Shown here in pieces: positions 36,301 to 49,845 of a DNA stretch of 64,000 nucleotides (positions are counted from its first letter, which is position 1; the number at the start of each line of letters is the position of its first letter). The stretch lies in NCBI GenBank assembly GCA_905250885.1, contig CAJNOQ010000036.1, positions 29,706 to 93,705 of the forward strand, given 5' to 3'. Made by a program: the position numbers and the translations under genes. Source of the DNA: Didymodactylos carnosus. Its lineage: Eukaryota > Rotifera > Eurotatoria > Philodinida > Philodinidae. The notes beneath the pieces are model-generated. The model did not search any database. It was not told the origin of the DNA and worked only from the letters and a program-made list of their open reading frames with translations.

Positions 36301-39300
36301 CGTCTTCTTAAATACATAAATAATAGTAGAATAAGTATTAACAATATCAAACATCCAACACCGACTGATGTATACAAAATAATATTTAATGTTTTTGATG
36401 ATAATATTTGATTACCTGCTTAAAAAGAAGAAATTTACATTAAAAACATATTCTTACACATTTTTAAGTTTAAACAAATGAGAAATGGATCTTAAAATTA
36501 TGAATTTATTATTCATTAGATGTGAATGGCACCAAATTCTATCTTATGGTCGATTTCATTTAAATACTTTAAATTATAGACTTCATATTGAAACAGCTCG
36601 CTTTTATTGTTTCTGTCACCAGAAAGAACGTCGGTCTATTAATATACGATATACTCAATAATCATTACTCTTTGAACAATTATTTAGATGATACTTGTAC
36701 CTTGTCTAAAACATAGGGGAACAGGAAATAGAGTAACACAGTTCAACAGTATTTTAGAAATAAACTCAATTTTTATAAGACACTCTTTGTTCAATCAATG
36801 ATTCATTGATATAATCTTATAGCTTACTCGGACATAAATTTCCTTTACAAGGTTTTGTTTCTACATTATTTACACATTGTTGATTAGAGCATTGACGTGT
36901 TCTAATCATTTGACAATCACTGTTACACGACGACCATTCGGTCCAGTTTGACGACGATGGAGATGATAATTGTTGTACTAAATAAAAGATATTTTTTTCA
37001 TCAATCTATCGTTTTATAAATTGTTGGCATACTTACCATTTGTCGGACGTTGTTGTCTAGCAGACAAAATTTGAGCAGATGAATTTGATGAACATGGTAC
37101 AAAACATTCTCGTTCTTGAATTTGTTCTCCATCACATGCTTTTGTGTTTGGTTTTATACAGGCTCGATGGCGTTGTTGATGTCCCATAGTACACGAATTG
37201 CCTTTACATTCAGACCATGGGAACCAATCAGAAAATCCTTGCTCATCTAAAAGACAAAAGTGAATGAACTAAATGTTTTGTCATTGATAGTAAAGAGACG
37301 CACCAGCCACAATAATTCCTTGACGAACGTCTTGATCTGGTAATTGAGATGGTGAACTTGGACATGCCACTAGACATTCTCGTTCTTGTATTTGATCACC
37401 ATCACAACTTGGACGATTTGTGATTGTTGGTGGATTTAAACATGTTCGAATACGCTTCTGACGTCCACTTCCGCAGGGAATACCTTTACACTCAGAAAAT
37501 GGTAGCCAATCCGACCAGCCACGATCATCTATAAAAATAAGATAGATTAGTCTAATATTTTAATTATGTGAGTAGCTTTGTGTTGTACCATGTATTAGTA
37601 GTTCAGCTGGTTCACTTGAAAATTTTCCTGCTATATTTTCTGCAACACATGTGTAATTTCCTGAATCAGATTGTTTTACTTGTCCAATTAATAGGGAATT
37701 TTCACTTGATAAAATAAAACGACCACTCCGATTTATCTCCACAGGTAGACCATTCTTTAGCCAGCTCACCTAGAAAAGTAAAGAAATTCACTTATAGCCA
37801 TCGTTTTATATTTAACTCATACATTGAAGGCATATTTGCATTATGGGCAGAGAGCTATTCTCTTTTCCTTCAAAAGATCTGATTCTTCATTTTGATAATA
37901 AACTGCAAACACGAAAAGATTTCATAATAAACACTTTTAATTTTATAAAAATAAAGAAAAAGTGTCTCTAATCTGATATTAGCTTAAGCTTTGTCTCAAA
38001 ATTATATATAAAGAATTTTTACAATTCGTAAAATGAGTAGAGGATGAGATGGAATTGTGCACTTGAGTATACTTTTACGTTGGATTGCGTATAGGATTAA
38101 ACTTGTAAAGTGAACATGTGTCTATCATGATTACTTAACCACCGATAGTTGTCCATACATATTAAAAGAATAGTCCAAAAAGGAACTGAAGGGCATATAC
38201 TCAATAGTATTACTATGCTTCTCTTTTGTATGTCAATGATCTCTATTGTGTGTATGTATGTCAAAAAACAATAGAAGTATGCTGTAACTTGTGTATGATG
38301 ATGATATTAACATAACATTGTAAAATAACATATACTTAGACATGTTAATAGGTTCAGATCGCGTAATCAATTTTGAAGTATGGTCACAGAGGAAAGTGGG
38401 AAATAAGATCACTCAAATTGAGCAGCATATTTCAAACACAGTACTATCTACCTTTCATCATTTATCTTATCATTCAATCAGTTTATGAGGCGTAAAACAG
38501 CTCTATTTTATACTAGAATAATTAGTATTAGGTGTTAAGTGTGATAAAAAAAAAAAGAAAGGTAGATATACACACACACACACATAGGGAATTAAAATAT
38601 ACTTGATAAAGAGATAATTACTATAATTAAGATAAATTATAGTTGCTCAATATGTACATATAACTACTACTAATAGGTTAAATATTTTTGCGTGTCCATG
38701 CAAGAAAATCGCCTAAAGATATGTGACAATTCAAATCCCGAACAATATATAATATATATATACTTTCAGTTTTCTTTTTTAACAGTCAATTGTTCCACAA
38801 TAATTTGTTTTTTGACACTTCACATACAAGTACGGAAATAGTTAAAATTATAGACATTATTCAAATAAAATAGACCCCACAAATAACAGAAGACGACAAA
38901 AAAAAAACACGTGTACTACTTGAGAAAACAAGTGTGTTGTTACAGACTATCAAATGAATTTTTATGATTACTACAATAGCAAGTATCTATTCTCTATCCA
39001 AATGTTAAAATCTTATTCTTATGTTTTTACTAACTGTACAAAAAAACAAATGTTTTTTGTATCTGAATATGTTTTTGATTATGATCAAATATTTGTTTTT
39101 TAGATGATCTAAACCTCATAATTCAATAGTTAGTGATCATAAAGTTAAAACTGGTCTTTCTATGCCCTATTAACCTCCACGTATGTCTTTAGAAATGTTT
39201 ATTTAGAGTCAACTGATCTTTGTCAAAACATTATTCAACAACCTTTACTTGTCATTAATAATTGCATCATTCTATATATAACTAGTAAGATATTATTATT

Positions 39301-42300
39301 ATTTAAGAGATCAAATTGCTTTAAGAAAAAGAATAGACAATAAAAAACAGATCAACTAACATAAAGCCTTTTATTTTCGTTTATCCCATACACGTACACG
39401 CAAACACACACACACACACAATGATATATCTTTTATTGTGCTTAACTTACTTTTGGATAAGGTCTACCAGCCGGTGGTCGACAACGTAATTCGGCACTTT
39501 TACCCAAAACAGCATCTGTTCTTAATGGTTCCCAATCAAAACTTTTATCAAGATCTAAAAACGTGAAGAAAAAAGAGTTAATATTAAAAATAACATATCA
39601 TTTCAAATTAAGGCACTCTAATAAAGTTTTGAAACAATTGTTTCATAAAAACATCTATCGTTTACGATGAATAAAAGTTATCAAACAACTGATTATGCTC
39701 TTCTCTATTTATGATGAAAAATGAACAACGTATTGTCTGACATGTAGACCACAAATCTGTTTTTAGCTGAATTTACATAAAATCAGTCAACATTTCGAAG
39801 TATATCTAACTGTTGAATAGTTTTAGAATCTGAATAGATTTATATTTATCTGAAGCCAATAATTGATGAGCAGTGGCATCGTTGACTCGAGTTCAAGCAG
39901 CTAGGGAAAGAATAATATCATCTAAAACATTAAATGAGCACAGATGGATATGTTTCTATCTTGACAAACGTGCTTTCTATGATCATTTGTCATTTTTATT
40001 CACTATCAATAATTCATAATATTCATTCACTAAAATGATGTTTTTTTTTCTTCTCTATCGGCTAGTTGGTTGTTGTTTTTTTTCTAATTTGTCGTCATAC
40101 AATATTAAATATTGATGTCCTTATGGAAAAACATGGTTTTCTTTTGTTTTGTCACCTGAGTATGTGTCAAATTGTTAGAGAGAATAAGAATAGTTGAACA
40201 GAGAGTATAATTTTAATTGATTCTTTTGTTGTTATTTTTGATGTCAGTATGCTTCTTCTTTTTTTTTTCTTATATATAATACAACACGAAATGCTCAAAT
40301 TATTAATTAATATTGACTAATTTTATCGAGACTTTTAAATTATTTTTTGTGTCTAATAAAAATAATGGATACTGTTTTGTTCACACACATACATTGATTA
40401 CTATTATCATTATAAGAAAAAATTTTCACTTTGTGACATTGATTATGACAATAAGAAACATGGGACAAGATCAGAAGGTAAAAAGGTAATTATCAATTTT
40501 CAATAATACAAGGAAACATGCGTACTAATGAACAAAATTGTGGACAATACTTTAGTTCTGTGAGTACAGTCAATTGTGAGCAGATGGAATATTTTTAGAA
40601 ACAGAGACTAATTTACGAAGTTTAGTATGAACTTCTTCTAGTTCCTCTTAAAACTATCGATACCAATGGTGACAGCAGCCTCAATTAAAGATAGTATATA
40701 TAAAGAAAAAAAGAAAAAATTGCCCGAAAGAGTAAATTTCAAGGCAAAATCTCAATCATAAGTTTATTGTTCAATACTATCTAAATTGATTACATCTCAA
40801 GGTTAAAAGTACCACCACTCACATTCTCTGTTTCAAAAAAAAAAACAAACAAAAAATACAGTAACAGAAATTTCTCATTAAAGCAAATGTTCACTAATTT
40901 TTTTTTTTCATTTTTTTTTTCTTCTTCTAAAGTGTGTTTACCCAACATACTGAACAAATGCCACTAAAAGGCATATGTTCTTAATTTGCTTCAATAATAA
41001 TCATTCGCTCAAAATGTTTCAGTTTAAGATTCTGTTATTGTTCGATATACGCATTTGTTATAGAAAAACGACAGAAAAAAATGATATTGTGCAGAAATTA
41101 TCATTGGATTTTCATCATGATAATACGTTAAAGTCAAGTCGATTGTATTGTCTTATTCTATGTATAAATCTGTGTATGAAAAAAAATCTTCGTAATAAGT
41201 TCGACTCAACAGAAAAACCAACTTGACAAAAAAATACTCTATTATATTGTCAACAACACCAAATATGTATAAGTCTGGTCTTTTTATAAAATATTAATAA
41301 TTTTATACACACGTATACAGTTTTCATCAAATTACAGATTGTCATCATTGTTTATTACTACGTAAGCAAAACACTTAGCCTCATTTTTCTTCAATGATGA
41401 TATTAAATGAAATTGATAATATCAATTGTAAAATGAAAATGAGAGTCAATTTATTTAAAAATAGTATTAAAGTTTGAGAGACAAATTATCATATGTATAC
41501 GATTGTTTAAAATATAATATAGGCATTATATATAATATTGTGTCTATTTTAAAAACACTTATATTCTAAAGCTGAAACATTTAGAAATCAAATGCTTTAT
41601 GATGATGATGATATACTCATGAGGTAAACATATATGATAGATATCGTTAAAGATTGAATAAATCCTTACATGTACAATAGAGGATTAGACAATATGATTG
41701 GTATTTACATGTTAAAAATGATATGATATGATCACTAAAATAACCTTGAAAAAGCCTTTCAATAGGTTCATTAATCCAATATCATTCATTTAATCTTGTT
41801 GTCTATCCTACATCAATAAACTTTGTTGATGACTTTACACTTATACACTATAGAGATCTATTATTAAACTTTTATTTCCTCTTCATTTTCTTTTTTTTGT
41901 TTGATGTTGATTTTAAATGACTAGTTACCTTTCTTAGATTCTTACAATTAAAAACATATACATATCTGGAATAGGGATATAAAATGATTAACAAAATATT
42001 TTTTGCTATATATTATAGGATTAAATTTGAAAAGAAAAATAATATATAGAGATGAGAAAAAAAAAAATACTTACAAGCAATTTCAATTGTAGCTGGACGA
42101 CTTTTGGCTGTACCACCTGTGGCTGACCATGCTTGACAAAAACATTTAAATCCATCAGGATCAATATGAGATTCTAATTGATAACTAGTAATATCGATTG
42201 ATGTCACAATAACCGTGCCTTTATCCTGAAAATATATTAATAAGATAATAATTCTTGTTCAGTTTTCTGATCTACTCTTTCGCTTGACGAAGAATCACTC

Positions 42301-43316
42301 AATTTTTTATTTAATCTAATTCTTTATCTTCTGTAATCTCAATCTCATTTCTCTCTCTCTCTCTTTCTCAGACAACTATTCAAAATGACTAATATCTTTT
42401 AAATTTGAAATTAAATAATAATGATCAAACTGTTTAACATGCAACGAGATAAATTTAGCTCTTCATGTATATGACAAATTTTTTGCCACTACCTTTCAAT
42501 TTTCATTTCATTTTTTTTGTTTCTACTATCTTACACAATCATGTGCTCGCTCACAGTCACGATTTTCTAATGATATAATTTCTTTTTTTTTCCGAAAGAA
42601 TGATGATCAATTACAGCACATTTTCTTCTTCGTTTAACATATACTCAATATGTCTCTCTACAAATGTAATTCGATGAAGATTTTTTCAAGATGTATTTTT
42701 AATATTAAAATAAAAAAAAAAAAAAGTTAAAACAATCAAACAAGTTTTTTATTTTATTTTTTTCGTTGAAAGATAAGAAAAAAAGAGAGAGGGAGAGAGA
42801 GATTACTCGTGCGTGTCAGCAATCTCTCTTTGAAATCGTTTTTTTTTTCTCATTCTCATGAACACAAAGTGCAGGTCTAGCATGACTCAAGGTCTCGCAA
42901 GCGAATAATTGATATTTTAGATAAGATGTATATATTACGCTTAGTAAAATGATAGTCAACACATAAACCACCTGTCCTCGGGTTTGTTCTTTTTGAACTA
43001 AAGGATAAAAATCGATATTTTTCCTAATAATAGCTCAAAAAAACAATATTTTCTAAGAAATGGATGCATGTACTCTACAGTTTTCTGTTATACTAATAAC
43101 TTTATATTTGAAATTATTTATTTTTTGTAAAATACTTACACTATGATCCGTTGATTTTGTATGTTCATGTTCTGGTACCCATTTATTATCACAATGAAAA
43201 AATATTTGTCTTGTACGAATTGCTTTACACGTTAATGTAACTGGACGATTTTCAAATATAAATGATGATTGGGGTTCTTGAAGAAATTGTGGTTGTTCAA
43301 TAGGTTGAACCATCAT
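33375..43316 (-). CDS. UNC5-like: Netrin receptor UNC5 family
   Basis: A single-pass receptor that signals netrin repulsion. Sixteen exons, 5' to 3': 43316-43140, 42225-42075, 39554-39451, 37769-37589, 37528-37304, 37246-37037, 36977-36828, 36418-36284, 35606-34941, 34877-34711, 34612-34535, 34473-34306, 34244-33927, 33859-33765, 33710-33609, 33543-33375 (TAG). Total is about 1,031 residues. Ig1 is about 10-110 and Ig2 115-200 (GNYTCVAENIAG). Three TSP1 repeats follow (about 206-258, 281-330, 361-397), each with six Cys and Trp motifs (WSDWLPFSEC, DWFPWSEC, WTEWSSC). TM is about 414-438, then RRRQKNKK. A Gln/Asn-rich linker (445-610) precedes ZU5 (KGCKVQIANTGVSLVIPEQA), UPA (GYKEIPLDIFW) and a death domain (LDPPNIHGNDWRMFA, PTEHLLTLWDARHSQDP). 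The start is uncertain: ATG 43316 gives no signal peptide. Three TSP1 rather than the usual two is notable. Confidence 0.95.
37770..39450 (-). other. UNC5 intron 3
   Basis: This 1.7 kb intron interrupts the Ig2 domain, with the phase-0 junction between the lysine codon at its 5' side and the valine of VSWLKNG. It contains CA repeats (about 38570-38584 and 39399-39420) and no exon that I can see. Confidence 0.6.
39555..42074 (-). other. UNC5 intron 2
   Basis: The 2.5 kb intron separates the Ig1 and Ig2 exons. Its phase-1 junction creates the Tyr of the family motif AYL. Content is AT-rich and low-complexity; the 83-codon frame at 40975-41226 on the other strand is not supported. Confidence 0.6.
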
Positions 43317-46300
43317 TGAATAAAATACGAAAATAAAATAATAAAAACGATATGTAATGAATTTATTAGTTATAAACGTGAAATAAATGAATAACGAGAT
43401 TATTAATAAACATAAATGACCATTGAAGAATCATCATTCTAAAATGAACTAAAAATTCTTTTTTCAAGTTAAATGAAGTTTTTTTCTTTGTATTTTCAAA
43501 CTGTTCACACTTACTTAAAAATCAAAAACAATAAGAAAAAAAAATGAATTGTAGTAACTGGTATTCCTGTTATGGTATTATTGAACACTTAGTCAATACT
43601 CTTGAGACTATGTATCTCTTTTCTTAAACAAACCAAAAAAAAAAAGGTTTTCCTCTTATTCTTTTTTTCTCTTTCTCTCTCTCTCTCCTTCTCTCTTTCT
43701 CATCTCATTTTGACTTTCTAGTTCCAGTATATATTTTTTATTTAAAAAAAAGAAAAAAATGTTACTTGTATTGAATATTTTCTTCTTTTTTTCTTCGTCT
43801 TTATTCGTTCATCGTTATTATAACCATTATCATTAGAAAAAATGGGAGAGAAAAAATTTGTACATAGCTTAAAAAATAAGGATTATTTTTCTGATAATAC
43901 ATAACTCTCATCAAGATATAGAAAAAAAAAAAAAAAAAAAAAAACACCAACAACAAAACGATATCTTGTAACTGTAAAATAATTTTTATATTACGGATAG
44001 AAAAAGAATCTGTCTTGTTATATTGGCAAGTTTGAATACAGATCAAAGTTATATCATATCTACAATGACTGATACATATCAGTAATCTTGTAGATGAGTT
44101 TTCTATGCATGATGGCACGTCCGCAAGTCAACTTCTGACAGTTTGTTGTTAGAGAAATTTTCATTAATCTACTATTCTATAAGTTTTAGCCTACTATGTA
44201 TTACTTGTATGACTTTATGTTTAAGAAAACATATATTCTTAGAATAAGTAGTCTAACAACTTACGTCCCTCAATTTAAAATTGTTCTCCATTTTCATTAA
44301 GAATAAACATTATTCTATTTGAATGATAATAAGTCGAGACAAATAAAAAGCATGTAGTAGACATATATACCAATTTTACTTCTTCAGGAATACACTAATA
44401 ATAAAAACAAATAGAACCTGCTTATGTTAAGAATTGTTAAGGCGTGACTCAATTAAAAAATGATTAAAAAATATTTTGAAAAAAAAATAGCATCACTCTA
44501 TGAAGTGTGAGAATGAACAAGAAGAAAATGTGTCAATTGAAAAAAATATATATATTTTTGTGATTAAATTAAACATTTTAGAAAAGATATACCTACAGTG
44601 GATTAAAGTGAATAGGAAATATTTTAAAATTTTATGCTTTTAACTTTAGTTTTTCTTTTCTTTTTTGTAAAATGAACAAATCCACAATAATATCAACAAT
44701 ATTTAGATATTTAAATGGAACAACTAGCTTAAATACACATATTTTTCTCTTTCTTTTTTGTACATATCAAATGATGAAGAAAAGAAATCTGGTGTATATA
44801 ACACGATGCATATATCTTTACTCACGTATACGTTTCAAGTCACGAATCTCATTGTGAACAATCATAAGTACACGTATACACACTTTTCTGACTTCATATA
44901 TATAGATGTTCTCGTCGTCTAAGTCACACACACACAAATAATGATGAACTACACTCTCTCTCTCTTTCTCTCTTGCTCTCTTGCTCTCTTGCTCGCTGTT
45001 CAGAAGAAAAATGAGAAAACGATATAAGCGGCAATGATTATGTCTGTTATTTTAATACCGTTTAAGAGAAAAAGAGAAATGTTTAGTTGTTCTTTTGTAT
45101 ATATATATATAAGTATGTATTTATATGTACAATGATATCTTCGTCTTCATTATATTTATAAGTAATATTCATTCTAATTAACTAGGATATTAACCAGAAC
45201 TGTTCTTTCTTTAAACATCATGTTTATTGAGAACACACATATACAGGAAGTATAAACTGTAAAATTAGTACTTATTCAATGTCCAAAAGTCTCGGCTATT
45301 TAAAGTGAACTCAACCTTCGGATAATTTAAATTAATTTTTCAAGATGTTATATCAAGGGCATTCTAATTCTGATATTTGAGATTTACATAAAGAGTGTAT
45401 ATCATTTATCTGTTAAGATTTCTTATTTTACTACATACTTTAGTTTCGACAAAACAAAGATTTTTTTTCTGTTTTTTTTCATTTTTTAATGATTTTCTCT
45501 TTTTTTTTCCAGTTCGCTGAAATTAGATGTGTTTTTCATTGAAGTCAAAATCAAAAATGATCAAAGTTTTCAGCATATGTATAAAATTTCGTTTCTAACA
45601 AAAGTAAAACTTGAAATAGAATTTAATCAGTATAATTATTTCTTTTTCTTTTTTTGCCGTAGTTTATACGACGTTTTTAACGCTCGTTTATCTTTTTATT
45701 ATTTTCAACTTCTATGATGCCGAATGTCTTCATTGGTATATCAATACATCTAATTAGAGTAAGAGACAGGGAGAGAGAGAGAGAGAGAGAGAAACGAATG
45801 GCAAATAAGGTTAATATTTTTTGTTATCAGAATAAAAACCTTTACACCAAATTTCAGTATATTTTCTTGTAAATAATAGTATAGAAATTATGGCAGTGTT
45901 AGAGATGATGATGATGACTGATAATCAAAGTGGATTGAAACGATAATCGAATGCCTTGACATGTTGTCCATTGTTTCATATAAAAATTTATGGTGTCATC
46001 GTTGTCTTAATGTTTGCATTTGTTGCTGGTGGTGTAATACAATAGAAGTCAAGATTTCTATCAGTGACTCCACCATCATCACTACCGTGTATATACATAA
46101 CAGAATAAGTAATGGATGTATATTTGACATATTTACCTTGACTATGACAAGTATATACTGATAACTAATGATTTTCCATCTATTGACACAATATGAATGT
46201 ATCATCGAAGAAAAGAGGGTGGGCTATCAACCTTCAACGATTTTAAATATACTCGACATCAACTAAATATCATCAATTTAACTGATCCATTCGCCAAAAA

Positions 46301-48018
46301 ATAACGTTTAGTATTATTTTCCCTAACAATTGGAACAATTTTGTTCATGTTTTTTCAATGTTTCAAATATTCGAACCCTCATTAAACAAATATATATAAT
46401 GAAGTTTAACAAATGTACATATAGCCTTGTCCTCTCTTCTTTTTTTTTTTTGATCAATCAACAAGGTGCATGTTTGTTGTTCATTATTACCTAATGAACA
46501 GTTGATTATATATGCAATCAACATACATGTACACACACACAAAAAGAAGAAACAAAAAACTTGATCTGGTAAAAGAGAATAGTTACGGAGGAAAAAAAGT
46601 GAGAGTGAAACAAGGGAATTCCATTATTATATATATTTCTTCCCTTTTTTTTTCTATTTAACAAGGTCGTTTTGGATCATCACACATGATCAAATCTATT
46701 AAACGTGAAGGTTATGGAAAGTGACCAATTAATATAGTTCAAATTAAATGTAACAAGTATGAGTAAATATCTAATGGTGACATAATACAAATAAACAAAA
46801 CAAAAAAAAAAAAAAGAACTTGTTCTAATTATATCCTTCCTTTCAAGAGAAATGAGGAATTTTAATTATTTATAGAGAAGAAGATGAAAAAAACAACATT
46901 CTTTACCCCGCTATTGTCAATTGTATATCAACAAACTAGTAGCTTGTTGCCACTTTTGACCAAATTATGAGTATCAATATTCTGTCTTATGAACTTTTTC
47001 CTCTCTTTTTTTTTTTTTCTTTTTTATTGTTGTTGTTGTTGTTTGAAGATGTAATACATAAAATTTAAAATAACAAATCGACACATTAACGGTGTATTTA
47101 TTGTCACAGCATGTTTGATTATTCTTATTTCATAAACGTACAATTCATCATCACATTTAACTACTATGTATAATGAAACGGATATGCGCACTATAGAGTT
47201 CATACGTCAATACCGTGTGATGATACATTTGATGATCATCGATATATATACGGTAAATACAAGTGAAAATTTTCATCATGTATGTACAGAAATAATATCC
47301 CAAATGAATAGAAAAGGACAAATCATTATTATTACACTATTAACATATATATATATATATGCACACACACCGAGAACAAGAGCGGGAACAGAAAAACGAA
47401 GAAGTGGACTACTACTCCTCCAGGAGTTCCATTTCTAAACTTTATACAAGATTATATTACAAAAAAAAGAAATTAAAGTACATTGAAGCAGTAAATGGTA
47501 CAATATAAAATAAAAAACTAATTGAAAATCAAAATTTTTTTAATAACTCTCATTTTCTGTACATACTAGAATTGATTTATAAGTAATATTTTTAGCTTCT
47601 AAATCTTCATCTTTCTAACAGACATATACAGACCTCATATTATTATTTAACATGAATCTATTTCTTCTTATATTACATAAATTCTCATCATAGATGATCA
47701 ATACGGTAGAAATTTCAATAGGTTTTTTTTTTTTACAATTATTTTATCATTAACAATTAATAATTTGATTGAAGCGAAAGTGTTTAACGATTATATAATA
47801 TAACAGTGATATGAACAATTAGTGTCTCGACATTCAAATTCAACTCGGTTATTGATAGATAGAGAGATAGATAGATAGATAGCTTATAAGTTATAATCTA
47901 AGTTTGATTTCGTTTCATATTATTACTACTAATATATATCATCGATAGATATACGCGACAGTTATCTGTTAGTTTACAAAATGACCATCACTCATAAAAA
48001 AAAGATTATGATATTCGT

Positions 48019-48047
48019 ATAATGTGTATATATATATACACATATTA
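48019..48047. repeat. AT-rich palindrome
   Basis: TAATGTGTATATA followed by its complement forms a near-perfect palindrome around an AT tract. It is likely simple-sequence in origin. Confidence 0.6.
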
Positions 48048-49719
48048 TATCTTCACATTTTGATTAGTTTTGAGAAAGAAAAAGAAAAAATAAATGCGAA
48101 GAGGAAAATATAGTTATCAAATCTATATATTATCGAATATTTTTATCCCGTTATTACTACTACTACTACTACTACTACTATACTCCTACAAGAAAAATTA
48201 ATGATGAATGAATGAATGCAAACAGTTGGGTGAATCACGAAATAAAAACCAAACCTGTTACATAGTATAAATACCGTTTTTACCTCTATTATTTAAAAAT
48301 AGATTCAAAAATATAGACCTGTGTGTTATTAGATTTAATTATTTGTGTTTAATATTCGTACCTGATCAAATGCATGCTTCAATAACCCAAACTAGAAACC
48401 ATTTTTTTGTTTTTTTATTTGATCTAAATACACATTGTTTAGTCTATAGAATATTGAATAAGAAAAAAATAAATATTTAAATTATCCACTGTTTAGAATA
48501 TGATCTCAAATAATTTGATAAAATAAATCTTTTAAAACATCGATCATTTATAGATAATTTCAAAATATTTAATTAAAAATATTTATACTATCCTTTTAAT
48601 TATTATTTCGATTATTTTTATTATACAAGAGCGTGACTTTTCTCTTTTCACTATTTTGATGGACACATGTTTTATAGAAGAAAAAAAAACATTGAAAGAA
48701 ATGTCAATCAAAAAACTAGTAGATCTGTGTATTATTTTAAATCTGTACTTTTAGTTTTATATATGATCGGACATGATCATCATATACATAGTCAGTCACC
48801 ATGAATAGATAGACTAATAATTGAAATTGTAAGTCTTTTAAAACGATTATTATTATTATATTTCAGACAAAATATGATGAGAATGGTGCATCCTTTGAGA
48901 TTAAGCACATGTTTTTTTTCTTTTCAATACAATTAATGGCCGATCAGTTTTATAACAATGGTCATAATTGTAGTTGTAACTAGTTACGTGAAACTACTCT
49001 GACATGTGTACAACTGATTCTCTTTTTTTTTTACTCATATTATAATATTCATATAGACATGGATCTTTTCTCTTTCTTTTCAAAAATATGAAGTCAAATA
49101 ACATGGATAAAATAAGATAAGAGCTTGGAAATAACATGTTTTCGATCTCGATTAAAAATAAGTTAGTTTTCGGAAAATAAAGTATTTTTTTTATATCAAA
49201 AATATGAATTAGATCGTGAAAAAATGTATTTAGTAAAATATTCTAAAACAGAAACAATATATCAGAACTGAACTTAGAAAGAGTTTGTTTTGGTGCCGAT
49301 ACACTGACTGAATATAATGGTGACTGATCGTGGTGTGGATGGGAGAAGGGGAGAGGGGAAGGTAGTCACAATTATTCTAGGTGTTGTAAATTATAGGTTA
49401 TTTTTTAACCAAGATATACGCTATTCTATTTAAACCCTGTCCAATTAGGTTTTTACTTCTTTCAATAATAAGTACAAAGTCCGAGATCTCTCTCTCAACA
49501 CTTTTTGGCTTCATAAAAATGAATCGAGATGTATTCGAATCTAATCATTGATTTTAACTCGAAAAAAAAATTATTTATAAGAATCAAGAATATTTCCATG
49601 TTTGTTTGTTTTTCATACAATTTTCAAGTCCACATCCAAACTATCTTCTCTGACATAGACGTACAAATATCACAAAATAAAGAAAACTTATCAATTGTTT
49701 CACTCTCCAAGCAAAGAGA

Positions 49720-49845
49720 TTTTATTTGGATCTAGTATGAAGCTAGATTTTTGGAATATTTATCTAGTTGCAATCGGATAAGAGTATCCAATTGCAGCTT
49801 GATAAATGTTCTAAAAATCTCGCTTCAAACTAGATAAAAATAATA
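49720..49845. repeat. Near-continuous hairpin of about 110-120 nt
   Basis: Arms at about 49730-49781 and 49786-49837 are inverted copies (blocks TCTAGT-TGAAGC, AGATTTTT and AT-TTTATC) with a loop of only about four bases. Pairing continues into TTATTT/AAATAA flanks. It could be a tiny MITE, or a primary-microRNA-like hairpin if transcribed. The sequence alone cannot decide. Confidence 0.8.

Noticed and set aside
47166-47438. 90-codon open frame upstream of UNC5
   Set aside because: Contains a microsatellite-coded Tyr/Ile run and has no family or splice support.
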